Shown: positions 52,055 to 62,252, numbered from the stretch's first letter. The stretch is DNA of 64,000 nt from Paracoccaceae bacterium (GCA_009773375.1 WRPH01000015.1:1-64000), one strand, 5' to 3'. The notes: generated from the sequence alone by a model not told the origin. Translations and numbers: made by a program.

Positions 52055-53169
52055 GCGAAGACCTTCCCGAACCCGACCGGATCGAGGGCGCGCCGCATCC
52101 CCGCCACACCGCGCAGCTGATCGGGCAAGCCACCGCCGAGGCGACATTTCTGCACGCCTTCAACGGCACAAGGCTGCACCATGGCTGGCTGATCACCGGG
52201 CCGCGCGGGGTTGGCAAGGCCACATTGGCGTGGAAAATTGCGCGGTTTCTGTTGGCGACGCCTGATCAGGATGGCGGGATGTTTGCCGCACCGCCGCCGG
52301 AAAATCTGGATATTCCAGACAGCCATCCGATTGCGCACCGGCTGGCGGCGCTGACGGAATCGCGGATGTTCCTATGCCGCCGCGCCCCGAACGAAAAGCG
52401 CGACCGGCTGCAAACCGTGATCTCGGTCGACGAGGTGCGCAAGATGAAATCCTTCTTCGCCCTCTCCGCAGCCGACGGCGGTCGCCGAGTGGCTATCATT
52501 GACTCCATTGATGAAATGAACCCGAACGCCGCCAACGCCCTGCTGAAACTGCTGGAAGAACCGCCCGCGCGGGTGACGCTTCTGATGATCTCGCACCAGC
52601 CTGCCAAGCTGCTGCCCACCATTCGATCGCGTTGCCGCGAGTTGCGGCTGGGGCCGCTGTCGCCGCATGATCTGGCGGACGCGCTGACGCAAGCCGGTGG
52701 CGATGTCGCGCCCGAACATCGGGTAGCGCTGGCGGAACTGGCGGGCGGCTCGGTGGGCGAGGCGTTTCGGATGACCAATCTGGACGGGCTGAAGCTGTAT
52801 GAAAACCTTGTGCGGCTGTTTGCCACCCTGCCCCGGCTGGACCGCCCGCGCGCGCTGATGCTGGCCGAGGCGGGGGCGGGCAAAGGCAGCGAGGCGCAGT
52901 TTGAACTGATCGTGACGCTGCTGGATCTGTTTCTGGCGCGGCTGGCGCGTGCGGGCACCTTGCAGCAGCTGCCGCCCGAGGCTGCGCGCGGCGAAGGCGA
53001 ATTGATCGCGCGGCTGTCCCCCAGCCCGGCGCATGCGCGGGAATGGGCGGATGTGGCGCAACATCTGGGCCTGCGCGCCCGGCGCGGCAAAGCGGTGAAC
53101 CTTGACCCTGCCGCGCTTCTGATGGATATGCTCTTGCATATCAATGAGACGGCGAGACAGCTCGCTTAG
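52051..53169 (+). CDS. holB: DNA polymerase III subunit delta'
   Basis: HGWLITGPRGVGKATLAWKIARFLL; NAANALLKLLEEPPARVTLLMISHQPAKLLPTIRSRCRELRL. Confidence 0.92.
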   Translation: MSEDLPEPDRIEGAPHPRHTAQLIGQATAEATFLHAFNGTRLHHGWLITGPRGVGKATLAWKIARFLLATPDQDGGMFAAPPPENLDIPDSHPIAHRLAALTESRMFLCRRAPNEKRDRLQTVISVDEVRKMKSFFALSAADGGRRVAIIDSIDEMNPNAANALLKLLEEPPARVTLLMISHQPAKLLPTIRSRCRELRLGPLSPHDLADALTQAGGDVAPEHRVALAELAGGSVGEAFRMTNLDGLKLYENLVRLFATLPRLDRPRALMLAEAGAGKGSEAQFELIVTLLDLFLARLARAGTLQQLPPEAARGEGELIARLSPSPAHAREWADVAQHLGLRARRGKAVNLDPAALLMDMLLHINETARQLA

Positions 53170-53178
53170 GGGTGGCAT

Positions 53179-53979
53179 ATGGCCTTCGAAATTGTTGACA
53201 GCCACTGCCACCTGGACTTCCCGGATTTCAACGACGAGTTGGCGCAGATCATCTCGCGTGCGCAGGAAGCGGGCGTCAGCCGGATGGTGACGATCTGCAC
53301 CAAACTGCATAACGAGCCCGCCGTCCGCGCGATTGCCGAGGCGTATCCGGGCGTCTACTACGCCGCTGGCACCCACCCGATGAGCGCCGCCGAGCAGCCT
53401 TTGGCTACGGTGGATCAGCTGGTGGCGCTGTCAAAGCACCCGAAATTCGTCGGCATTGGCGAAACCGGGCTGGATTACCACTACACCGCCGAGAGCGCCG
53501 AGATTCAGAAGGTCAGCCTGCGGGTGCATATTGAGGCCGCGCAGGAAACCGGGCTGCCGCTGATCATCCATGCCCGCGCGGCTGATGAAGATGTGGCGCA
53601 GATATTGGCGGAAGGCATGGCGGTGCGCCCCTATTCTTGTGTCATGCATTGCTTTTCCTCGGGTGAGGCATTGGCCAAGGCAGCGCTGGAGATGGGGTTT
53701 TACCTGTCGATGTCGGGGGTTGCGACCTTTCCGAAGTCGCAGGAAATTCGCGACATTTTCGCCAAAGCACCGCTGAACCGCATCTTGCTGGAAACCGACA
53801 GCCCCTATCTGGCGCCGCCGCCCTATCGTGGGCGGCGCAACGAACCGGCCTATACCGCCTTTACCGCCAAGGTCGGGGCGCAGGTGTTCGGCGTATCCGA
53901 GGCAGAATTCGCGGCCGCCACCACCGCCAATTTCGACCGGCTGTTCAGCAAGGCCGCGCGGAAAGCGCAGGCGGCATGA
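53179..53979 (+). CDS. TatD family hydrolase
   Basis: VDSHCHLDFPDF; FVGIGETGLDYHY; HCFSSGEALAKAALEMGFYLSMSG; ILLETDSPYLAPPPYRG. Confidence 0.93.
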   Translation: MAFEIVDSHCHLDFPDFNDELAQIISRAQEAGVSRMVTICTKLHNEPAVRAIAEAYPGVYYAAGTHPMSAAEQPLATVDQLVALSKHPKFVGIGETGLDYHYTAESAEIQKVSLRVHIEAAQETGLPLIIHARAADEDVAQILAEGMAVRPYSCVMHCFSSGEALAKAALEMGFYLSMSGVATFPKSQEIRDIFAKAPLNRILLETDSPYLAPPPYRGRRNEPAYTAFTAKVGAQVFGVSEAEFAAATTANFDRLFSKAARKAQAA

Positions 53980-54782
53980 TGGCGACGTTGCGCTTTGTAA
54001 TCCTTGGCTGTGGATCGTCGGGCGGTGTGCCACGGCTCGGCGGGGATTGGGGCGATTGCGACCCGACCAACCGCAAGAACCGCCGTCGTCGCTGTTCGAT
54101 GCTGGTAGAACGCCATGCGGGCGATGCGGTGACGCGGGTGCTGATCGATACCTCGCCGGATATGCGCGACCAGTTGCTGGATGCCGGGATCGGCAGCCTT
54201 GATGGCGTGGTTTACACGCATTCGCACGCAGACCACACCCATGGCATCGACGACCTGCGTCAGATCGTGTTCAACATGCGCCAGCGCCTGCCGGTCTGGG
54301 CCGATCCGCCGACGCAAGATGCGCTGCTGTCGCGCTTTGCCTATGCATTCGTGCAGCCGCAAGGCAGCCCCTACCCGCCGATCCTCGACCTGCGTTCGAT
54401 TGACGGCAGCTTTGAGGTGACGGGAGCAGCGGGGCCGATCAGTTTTACGCCGTTCCGGGTCGATCACGGTTCGATGGACGCGCTGGGGTTCAGGGTGGCC
54501 GGGCTGGCCTATGTGCCGGATGTGGTGGCGATCCCGGAAGACAGTTGGCAATATTTGCAAGGGCTTGACTACTTTGTAATTGATGCGTTGCGCCGCAAGC
54601 CGCACCCGACCCACGCGCATCTGGACCTGACGCTGGAGTGGATCGCGCGGCTGAAACCGGCGCAATCGGTGATCACCAACATGCATCTGGATATGGATTA
54701 TGCCACGCTGGTCGATGAATTGCCCAAAGGTGTGGCCCCCGCCTATGATGGCATGGTGATCAGCTTCGACAACGTCGCATGA
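53976..54782 (+). CDS. MBL fold metallo-hydrolase (PhnP-like)
   Basis: GCGSSGGVPRLGGDWGDCDPTNRKNRRRRCSMLVE; YTHSHADHTHGIDDLR. Confidence 0.9.
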   Translation: MMATLRFVILGCGSSGGVPRLGGDWGDCDPTNRKNRRRRCSMLVERHAGDAVTRVLIDTSPDMRDQLLDAGIGSLDGVVYTHSHADHTHGIDDLRQIVFNMRQRLPVWADPPTQDALLSRFAYAFVQPQGSPYPPILDLRSIDGSFEVTGAAGPISFTPFRVDHGSMDALGFRVAGLAYVPDVVAIPEDSWQYLQGLDYFVIDALRRKPHPTHAHLDLTLEWIARLKPAQSVITNMHLDMDYATLVDELPKGVAPAYDGMVISFDNVA

Positions 54783-55720
54783 GCGCGCTGCTCGACGTCA
54801 TTCTGCCGGTTTTCGTGATCATCGGCTTTGGCTATGCGGCGGCGCGGGGTGGGCTGTTCCATGACAGTGCCGTTGACGGGGTGATGCGCTATGCGCAAAG
54901 CTTCGCGCTGCCGCTGTTGCTGTTCAAGAACATCGCCAGCCTTGATCTGAGCGCGGCCTATAACCCCGGCATGATGCTGTCGTTCTATATCGGGGCGTTC
55001 AGCGGCTATGCCTTTGGCTTCTTTGGCGCGCGGCTGATTTTTGGCCGTGCCTTGCCTGATGCTGTGGCGATTGGCTTTGCCTGTGCCTTTTCAAACTCGC
55101 TACTGCTGGGTGTGCCGATCACCGAGCGCGCCTATGGTGCCGAGGCGCTGGCGGGGAATTTTGCGATCATTTCGATCCATGCACCGCTGATCTACACCTT
55201 TGGCATCGTGCTGATGGAGTGGGCGCGCAATCGGGCGGAGCCGGGGCGGTCACATGCCGATCTGGCGCGGCAGGTGATCAAAGGCGTGTTTACCCAACCC
55301 TTGGTAGTCGGGTTGACGGCGGGGTTCATCGTCAACCTGTCCGGCCTGCCGCAGCCGGGATTTTTCGCGGCATCGGTTGATATGATGGCGCGATCAGGCC
55401 TGCCTGCCGCGCTGTTTGGCTTGGGCGGCGTGCTGTGGCGCTATCGGCCCGAGGGCGACAAGGGGCTGATCGCCATGGTCTGCTTTGCGTCGCTGGTGCT
55501 GCATCCCGGCATTGCCTATGGCCTTGCGCGGTTCGGCTTTGGGTTGGATATCAACGGCTTGCGGTCGGTCACCATCACGGCTGCAATGGCGCCTGGGGTG
55601 AATGCCTATATGTTTGCGCATATGTATGGCGTTGGCAAGCGCGTGAGCGCCAGCGCCGTGCTGGTGGCGACCGGCCTTTCGATCTTCACCACCTGGGGCT
55701 GGCTGCATGTTTTGCCGTGA
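54779..55720 (+). CDS. AEC family transporter
   Basis: LPVFVIIGFGYAAARGGLFHDSAVDGVMRYAQSFALPLLLFKNIA; ~10 TM. Confidence 0.88.
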   Translation: MSALLDVILPVFVIIGFGYAAARGGLFHDSAVDGVMRYAQSFALPLLLFKNIASLDLSAAYNPGMMLSFYIGAFSGYAFGFFGARLIFGRALPDAVAIGFACAFSNSLLLGVPITERAYGAEALAGNFAIISIHAPLIYTFGIVLMEWARNRAEPGRSHADLARQVIKGVFTQPLVVGLTAGFIVNLSGLPQPGFFAASVDMMARSGLPAALFGLGGVLWRYRPEGDKGLIAMVCFASLVLHPGIAYGLARFGFGLDINGLRSVTITAAMAPGVNAYMFAHMYGVGKRVSASAVLVATGLSIFTTWGWLHVLP

Positions 55721-55749
55721 GGCCGACGATTTAGATGGCGGAATGCGCC

Positions 55750-56706
55750 CTATCGCGCGCCGCGGGCATGAAAGATGAAGCCGAGGAAATTCAGCAGAAT
55801 CTGCGCCGCCAGAATGCTGGTCGATTGCGTCGGATCATAGTCCGGCGCAACTTCCACCAGATCCATGCCGACAACCTCGTGCCGGTTGGCAATCGCCTGC
55901 AACATCTCCAGCACTTCATAATAGAGAAAGCCGCCATGGCTGGGCGTGCCGGTTCCGGGTGCGATCGAGGGGCAAAAGCCGTCGATATCCAGCGTCACAT
56001 AGACCCGCGCCCCCGCCGGAATGCGGTCTACCACGCCATCGGCCCCCAAAGCCCGGGCCTGCCGCACCGAGAGGATATCGGTGCCCATCGCCCGCGCTGC
56101 CTCATAGCCTTCGCGGGTGGTCGAAGACACGTTGCGGATACCAACCTGCGTCAGCCCGGTGACATAGCTTTTCTCGGCAGCCCGGCGCATCGGCGAGCCG
56201 TGGCCAACTGTTACGCCATGGCGTTCATCGACAAAATCCAGATGCGCGTCGATCTGAAAAATGTGAATATCCCCCTGCCCCTCAAACGCCTCGATGCAGG
56301 GGATATTCACCGAATGGTCGCCGCCGATCACCACGGGCAGCGCCCCCGCCTCCAGCATCGCCTGCACGCCCTTGCGGATATTGGCATGGCTGCGCGTGGT
56401 GTCGGTATGGATGATATCGGCATCACCGATGTCGACGATCCGCACCGATTGTGGCAGGTAGGTGCAATCGTCTTCGTGATCATAAGCCCCGGCATGGCCA
56501 AAACTGAACAGGGTGGACGCTTCGCGCACCGAGCGCGGGCCAAAACGGGCGCCGGCGCGGAACTGGGTGCCAAAATCGAACGGCGCGCCCATTACCGCCA
56601 CGTCGGCGTCGATGCTGGACCAGTCTTCGACATAGGGTCGCTTGCCGAAGGTCGAAATACCGACGAACGGCAGATTCAGGCGGCCTTTGTCATAGCTGTT
56701 GGTCAT
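55750..56706 (-). CDS. speB: Agmatinase / ureohydrolase family
   Basis: GAPFDFGTQFRAGARFGPRSVREAS; VVIGGDHSVNIP; FQIDAHLDF; YVTLDIDGFCPSIAPGTGTPSHGG. Confidence 0.85.
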   Translation of the reverse strand: MTNSYDKGRLNLPFVGISTFGKRPYVEDWSSIDADVAVMGAPFDFGTQFRAGARFGPRSVREASTLFSFGHAGAYDHEDDCTYLPQSVRIVDIGDADIIHTDTTRSHANIRKGVQAMLEAGALPVVIGGDHSVNIPCIEAFEGQGDIHIFQIDAHLDFVDERHGVTVGHGSPMRRAAEKSYVTGLTQVGIRNVSSTTREGYEAARAMGTDILSVRQARALGADGVVDRIPAGARVYVTLDIDGFCPSIAPGTGTPSHGGFLYYEVLEMLQAIANRHEVVGMDLVEVAPDYDPTQSTSILAAQILLNFLGFIFHARGAR

Positions 56707-56715
56707 CGTGTTTCC

Positions 56716-57687
56716 TTACCGGGGGGTCACGCCGCGCAGCCGCTCCGACCTGCGCCGCAGCAATTCCACCGTCGCGAGCAAGCAGATCGAGACGATCACC
56801 AGAATGGTCGCCACCGCCAGGATAGCCGGGCTGATCGCTTCACGGATGCCGTTGAACATCTGCCGCGGGATGGTTTGTTGTTCTGGCCCCGCGATGAACA
56901 GGACCGCGACCACCTCGTCGAACGAAGTCACGAAGGCAAACAGCGCACCAGAGATCACCCCCGGCAAGATCAGCGGCATCACCACTTTGAAGAACGTGGT
57001 GCGCGGGTTTGCCCCCAGTGAATGCGCGGCGCGGATCAGCGATTGGTCAAAACCGGACAGCGTTGCCGTCACGGTGATGATCACGAAGGGAATGCCAAGA
57101 ATGGCGTGGGCGGTGATCACCCCAAGGTGCGAGTTGGCAAGGCAGCCCTTGTTCGACAGGAAAACCCCGAAGATCTGCCCCATCGTGCTGTCAAGCGGGA
57201 TGCAAGCCTTGGCGTAGAAGAAGCTCATCCCCACCGCGATGATGATGATCGGCACGATCATCGGCGAGATCAGCGTCGCCATGATCAGGCGGCGATAGGG
57301 CATTTCCGGCCGCGACAGTCCGAGTGCAGCGATGGTGCCCAGCGTCGTGGCCAGAACCGTTGCCCAAAGGCCCACCCAAAGCGAGTTTTTCGCCGCCTTG
57401 ATCCAGGTGGCTTTCTCCCAGGCCAAGCTCCACCACACGGCATCGCGCGGGCCTTCCGGTGCCGGGTGGCCCAGGGTCAGCAGCGTGTCATACCAGCGCA
57501 GCGAATAGCCGTCGGGGTCGAAAGCCAGCATTTTGGGGCTGAAGGTGAAATAGGCCTCGGCGTTGAAAGACAGCGGGATCACAATCAGGATCGGTGCGAT
57601 CAGGAACAGGAAGATCAGCCCGCAAATCACCTTGTAGGTCAGGTGCCATGCTTTCTCGAGCGGGGATGCGTAGATCGGTAGTGCCAT
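56716..57687 (-). CDS. ABC transporter permease (PotC/PotI-type)
   Basis: Six-TM permease, EAA motif (AAHSLGANPRTTFFKVVMPLILPGVISGALFAFVTSFDEVVAVLF). Confidence 0.88.
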   Translation of the reverse strand: MALPIYASPLEKAWHLTYKVICGLIFLFLIAPILIVIPLSFNAEAYFTFSPKMLAFDPDGYSLRWYDTLLTLGHPAPEGPRDAVWWSLAWEKATWIKAAKNSLWVGLWATVLATTLGTIAALGLSRPEMPYRRLIMATLISPMIVPIIIIAVGMSFFYAKACIPLDSTMGQIFGVFLSNKGCLANSHLGVITAHAILGIPFVIITVTATLSGFDQSLIRAAHSLGANPRTTFFKVVMPLILPGVISGALFAFVTSFDEVVAVLFIAGPEQQTIPRQMFNGIREAISPAILAVATILVIVSICLLATVELLRRRSERLRGVTPR

Positions 57688-57691
57688 GATA

Positions 57692-58945
57692 TCACCCGAG
57701 TTTCAGACGGTCGATGCCGACAAGCCGGTCATAAACCCAGTACAGCAGAAGGATCGCGGCCAAAAGCATTGCAGCGATGGCGGCGGCGAGCGACCAGTTC
57801 GATTTCGTCATGTGGAAGCTGATCAGGTTGGAAATCAGCTGACCATCGGCACCGCCGACCAAGGCCGGGGTGATGTAGTAGCCGACCGCCAGAATGAACA
57901 CCAACAGCGAGCCTGCGGCGATGCCGGGCAAGGTTTGCGGCAGATACACCCGGCGGAAAGTGGTCCAGCTGGTGGCACCAAGGCTACGGGCGGCACGCGC
58001 ATAGCTGGGCGGGATCGTCCGCATCACCGAATACAGCGGCAGGATCATGAAGGGCAGCAACACATGCGTCATCGCGACGATTGTACCAGTCATGTTATAC
58101 ATCATGGTCAGGCGATTTCCATCGTCGAGCAGGCCCAGCCCGACCAGCATGTCATTGACAATGCCCTGTTCCTGCAACAGCGCGATCCACGAGGTCGTCC
58201 GCACCAGCAGCGAGGTCCAGAACGGCAGCAGCACAAGGATCATCAGCAACGATGATTTCGCCATCGGCAGTGTCGCCAGCAAATGCGCGACCGGGAAGGC
58301 CAGCAACAAGCACAGTACGGTAATGATGCCCGAGACGAGGAAGGTTTTGAAGAACAAAAACAGATAGATGCGTTCCTTGTCACCGCCCTGTGCCCAACCG
58401 TCGTCGGTCAGCTTACGATCTGCGGCAACCTTGTAGAATTCAGTGGTGTATTTGCCGGACGCAGAGCGCATCGCAGCCCACAACCTTGGTGCGCCCCAGT
58501 CGGGATCGCTGGCCAACAGCGCGTCTTTGAACGGCGGCACCATGTTGGCGGCCTCGCGCGCGCCGGCTTTGAACATCGAGATCGAACCGGGCACGGTATA
58601 GTTGATGCGGGTGCCTGCCATGCCGGTCGTCCGGTCGGTCTGCATCAGCGCAAGATCTTTCACCAGCGCGGCATAGGCCTCTTCGGGGACATCTGTGGTG
58701 GCCACATCCGGGTTGGCCGCGAACCAAGCCGACAGGCTGGGCGCCGTGGTTGAAAAGCCGTCGTGTTCGACCGAGCGCTTCAACATGTAAGCAATCGGGA
58801 CCAGAAAGCTGAGCAGCACAAAAATGAGCAATGGCAAGACCAGCAGGAAAGCGCGGCGCTTGGCGCGGGCTTGCGCGGTAGCCAAGGCGGCCTTGAGCGG
58901 GCGGCCATCGGCGGTGGTCAACAAAGCAGTGGTGGCGTCGGCCAT
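57692..58945 (-). CDS. ABC transporter permease (PotB/PotH-type) with large periplasmic insertion
   Basis: EAA motif ARAARSLGATSWTTFRRVYLPQTLPGIAAGSLLVFILAVG; ~130-aa insert after TM1. Confidence 0.88.
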   Translation of the reverse strand: MADATTALLTTADGRPLKAALATAQARAKRRAFLLVLPLLIFVLLSFLVPIAYMLKRSVEHDGFSTTAPSLSAWFAANPDVATTDVPEEAYAALVKDLALMQTDRTTGMAGTRINYTVPGSISMFKAGAREAANMVPPFKDALLASDPDWGAPRLWAAMRSASGKYTTEFYKVAADRKLTDDGWAQGGDKERIYLFLFFKTFLVSGIITVLCLLLAFPVAHLLATLPMAKSSLLMILVLLPFWTSLLVRTTSWIALLQEQGIVNDMLVGLGLLDDGNRLTMMYNMTGTIVAMTHVLLPFMILPLYSVMRTIPPSYARAARSLGATSWTTFRRVYLPQTLPGIAAGSLLVFILAVGYYITPALVGGADGQLISNLISFHMTKSNWSLAAAIAAMLLAAILLLYWVYDRLVGIDRLKLG

Positions 58946-58967
58946 CCGTCATCCCCTTTGGCAGGTT

Positions 58968-58995
58968 CCGGGCGCAGCGACAAAACTGCGCCCGG
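58968..58995 (-). other. Intercistronic stem-loop between substrate-binding protein and permease genes
   Basis: Perfect 10-bp arms CCGGGCGCAG / CTGCGCCCGG, 8-nt loop. Confidence 0.6.
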
Positions 58996-59048
58996 TCTTG
59001 ATCAGGCGTGACGTTCCGGCCCAAAATCAGGCCGAAACACCAGTGCGA

Positions 59049-60116
59049 TTACTGCGACAGCCAAGCCTGGAAGCGCTCGTTCAGTTCTGCGTCATGGTCC
59101 ACCCAGAACGTCGCCGAAGTTTCCAGCGCATTACCCATGTTTTCCGGAGCGGTCGGCAAGTGCGGCGCCATCACGGTCTTGCCGTCCTTGAAGACGATCT
59201 CGGTGGCCAGCGACGATTTACGCGCCGGGCCGTACGAGATTTGCTGAGCCGAAGCGCGCAGACCTTCGGTCGAGGTCGCGAACTTCACGAACTCCATGGC
59301 ATCAGCCGCGTTCGGGGCACCCTTCGGCACGACGAACATTTCGTTTTCGTAGATCTGGCCATCCCAGACGATCTGGAAGGGTTTGCCTTCGTTCATCGCT
59401 GCTGCGAAGATGCGGCCGTTATAGGCCGTGGTCATCGAGACTTCGCCATCAGCCAGAAGCTGCGGTGCCTGAGAACCAGCTTCCCACCACACTACGTCTT
59501 TCTTGATGGTGTCGAGTTTGGCGAACGCACGATCCACACCCTCGGGCGTGCTCAGAACGTTGTAGACTTCAGCAGCGGCAACGCCGTCGCCCATCAGAGC
59601 CAGCTCCAGAACTGCTTTTGCGCCCTTGCGCAGGCCGCGCTTACCGGGGAATTTCTCCAGATCGAAGAAGTCAGCCGCAACTTTCGGGCCTTCCGGGAAC
59701 TTGGTGGTGTCGTAGGCGAACACGTTCGACCAGATGTCGGTCGAAACGCCGCATTCGGTCACTGCACCGGGGATAAAGTCGTCGGCAGCCGGGGTGCCAT
59801 CGGCACCAGCGGGCAGCGAGGCGGCATCGATCGGCTCCAGCACGCCTTCGTCGCAAAGACGGATCGCATCGGCATATTCGACCGAGGCCACGTCAACAGT
59901 GACGTTGCCTGCTTCGACCATCGCCTTGATCGCCGGTGCCGGGTTGTCGCTGTCAACCATGATGGTAGCTTTGCCGGTTGCAGCCACGAAAGGCTTCACG
60001 AAAGCCTCGTTCTGCGCTTCGCCATAAGCGCCGCCCCACGACATCACAGTCACGTCAGCCGAAGCGGCAAATGCAACCGTGCTGAGCGCGGTGGTCAGGA
60101 TCAGAATTTTCTTCAT
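59049..60116 (-). CDS. ABC transporter substrate-binding protein (PotD/PotF-type)
   Basis: Signal peptide MKKILILTTALSTVAFAASA; DVTVMSWGGAYGEAQNEAFVKPF; VPKGAPNAADAMEFVKFATS. Confidence 0.9.
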   Translation of the reverse strand: MKKILILTTALSTVAFAASADVTVMSWGGAYGEAQNEAFVKPFVAATGKATIMVDSDNPAPAIKAMVEAGNVTVDVASVEYADAIRLCDEGVLEPIDAASLPAGADGTPAADDFIPGAVTECGVSTDIWSNVFAYDTTKFPEGPKVAADFFDLEKFPGKRGLRKGAKAVLELALMGDGVAAAEVYNVLSTPEGVDRAFAKLDTIKKDVVWWEAGSQAPQLLADGEVSMTTAYNGRIFAAAMNEGKPFQIVWDGQIYENEMFVVPKGAPNAADAMEFVKFATSTEGLRASAQQISYGPARKSSLATEIVFKDGKTVMAPHLPTAPENMGNALETSATFWVDHDAELNERFQAWLSQ

Positions 60117-60199
60117 TCGGTAGCTCCCAGTTTGGAATAAGGACGTTTGTTAAGGAGCCGCGTCCCTGCGGCTGCCCTCCGGCAGAAAAACGGAGGGAA

Positions 60200-61303
60200 T
60201 TACATTGGATCAAGCGCGCGGGCATCCTGCGGATCCCAGCCAACGCTGATCTTCTGGCCGGGGCTCAGGCGCGTCTGCCCCAGCGTGTTGCGCATCTTCA
60301 TCACAAACCCATCCGAGCCGGCAACCTTCAGCACGGCACGCAGAATGTCACCCATATAGATGACTTCCAGCACTTCGGCGGCGATGGTATGGGCGCCCGG
60401 CGGCATCATTTCGGGCTTGAATTCAACCCGCTCGGGACGGATCGAGACCAGGGTTTTCTGACCCTTTTCCTTGATGTTGACGGCGGTCGCGTCGATCAAT
60501 TCGCCGGTGGCCAGACGCACCAGCGCCTTGTCGCCAGACAGTTCTTCGATGGTGCCAGGCAGCTTGTTGTTTTCACCGATGAACTGGGCAACGAAGCTGT
60601 TTTCCGGGCGTTCATACAGATCTGACGGGCTAGCAAGTTGTTGGATGCGGCCATCGTTGAACACCGCAACCCGGTCCGACATCGTCAGAGCTTCGCCTTG
60701 ATCATGGGTCACATAAACCACGGTGATGCCAAGACTTTCATGCAAGTGCTTGATTTCAAACTGCATATGTTCGCGCAGTTGTTTGTCCAGCGCGCCAAGC
60801 GGTTCATCCATCAGCACCAAAGCCGGGTCAAACACCAGCGCACGGGCCAAAGCGATCCGCTGCTGCTGCCCGCCCGAAAGCTGCGCCGGGCGACGGTTGA
60901 TGAAGGAATACATCTGCACCATGTCCAACGCGCGCTTGACCTTGGCCTCGCGGTCAGACTTGCTCATGCCGCGCACTTCCAGCGGGAAGGCAAGATTTTC
61001 ACCGACTGTCATGTGCGGGAACAGAGCGTAGTTCTGAAACACCATGCCAATGCCGCGCTTGTGCGGCGGCACTTCGTTGATGTTGGTGCCGTTCAGCATG
61101 ATCCGGCCGTTCGTTGCGGTTTCGAACCCGGCCAACATCATCAGGCAGGTTGTCTTGCCCGAGCCTGATGGCCCCAGCATGGTCAGGAACTCGCCCTTTC
61201 CAATCGACAGGTTCAGGTCTTTGACGACCAGAGAAACGCCATCATAGCTTTTCTGAACATGCTCAAAAGCGACGTAAGCGTCGTTCGGGCTGGATGCAAC
61301 CAC
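60200..61303 (-). CDS. ABC transporter ATP-binding protein (PotA-type)
   Basis: LGPSGSGKTTCLMMLAGFE; LSGGQQQRIALARALVFDPALVLMDEPLGALD; C-terminal TOBE domain. Confidence 0.94.
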   Translation of the reverse strand: MVASSPNDAYVAFEHVQKSYDGVSLVVKDLNLSIGKGEFLTMLGPSGSGKTTCLMMLAGFETATNGRIMLNGTNINEVPPHKRGIGMVFQNYALFPHMTVGENLAFPLEVRGMSKSDREAKVKRALDMVQMYSFINRRPAQLSGGQQQRIALARALVFDPALVLMDEPLGALDKQLREHMQFEIKHLHESLGITVVYVTHDQGEALTMSDRVAVFNDGRIQQLASPSDLYERPENSFVAQFIGENNKLPGTIEELSGDKALVRLATGELIDATAVNIKEKGQKTLVSIRPERVEFKPEMMPPGAHTIAAEVLEVIYMGDILRAVLKVAGSDGFVMKMRNTLGQTRLSPGQKISVGWDPQDARALDPM

Positions 61304-61529
61304 GCCATTCTCCCCATTTGTCCGGCAGTTTTCCTGCGCTTGTCAGATACGCTTAAGGCAATGGCCCTACCGATGGCAATTGCCTTCTGCGCTGCGCAAA
61401 GTTGTCACACGCATTCGCGGCCAATCGGGCATTTTGCGCCGCATTTGCCGTATAGAACGGCACTTATTGAACGGCAGTGCAGCCAGATCGGCTGCGATCA
61501 TGACGCCACTGGGACAGACCAAGGCGGAA

Positions 61530-62252
61530 TCAACCCGTGGTGATAGCGCTCACTGATTCCCGGACGCCCGCCACGCGCTGGTCATGCGACAGCAGATCCG
61601 GCAAGCGCACTGCCAGCCAAGCCTTCGCTTCGCGGCGCGACAGCAGGGCCATACAGCGCGGGCCATAATGTTGAGCCAGACTTTTTGGGGCCTTTGCCGC
61701 GTCTGGCGGCACCTGTGCCAGAATTGCGTGGCGAACTTGCAGCATATCCTGCGGCAGCAGCGCCGCCAAGGCGACCGCACCGGGGTAAAAGCTTTCCACC
61801 AGCGCGCCTTCGGCAAATACCAACGCATGTCGGGGCAGCAGGAAATGGTGATAGTCCACCCGGCGCAGACCGTGCGCAACCCGCGCCTGCGCGTCGAATT
61901 CGGCCAGATGGCGGGCCCGGACAAGCGCGGGACCTGCCGGGCCTGTCACATAAACCGCGTGTTGCGGTGAAAGGGTCAAGACGCGCCGGGCACCAAAGGC
62001 ACCGGTGGCCAGCCGGATCGGGCGCAAATGGGAGTGCACAGCCAGATTGATGACGGTTCGGTGCCCACACCATAACACCGGCTCTGCCTGCCCTGAAGAG
62101 GTCATCACCAGATCACCCACAGCCAGATGTTCGACCGCGCGCTCGCCATGCGGGGTCAGAATCCGGGTTCCTGCTGCAAAGCATGGCACACCCATCGCGT
62201 GCAGGACGCCGGGTTGCGCCGCGAAGGCCGGGCTGACCCCGGTCAGCACCAC
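61530..62252 (-). pseudogene. Hint domain fragment, probable detached C-terminal part of the adjacent RTX protein
   Basis: VVLTGVSPAFAAQPGVLHAMGVPCFAAGTRILTPHGERAVEHLAVGDLVMTSSGQAEPVLWCGHRTV; no credible own start or signal; immediately follows the RTX ORF in another frame. Confidence 0.6.

Noticed and set aside
55735-57021. 428-aa plus-strand ORF opposite speB and permease
   Set aside because: Antisense shadow ORF; Arg/His/Gln-rich composition and no domain.
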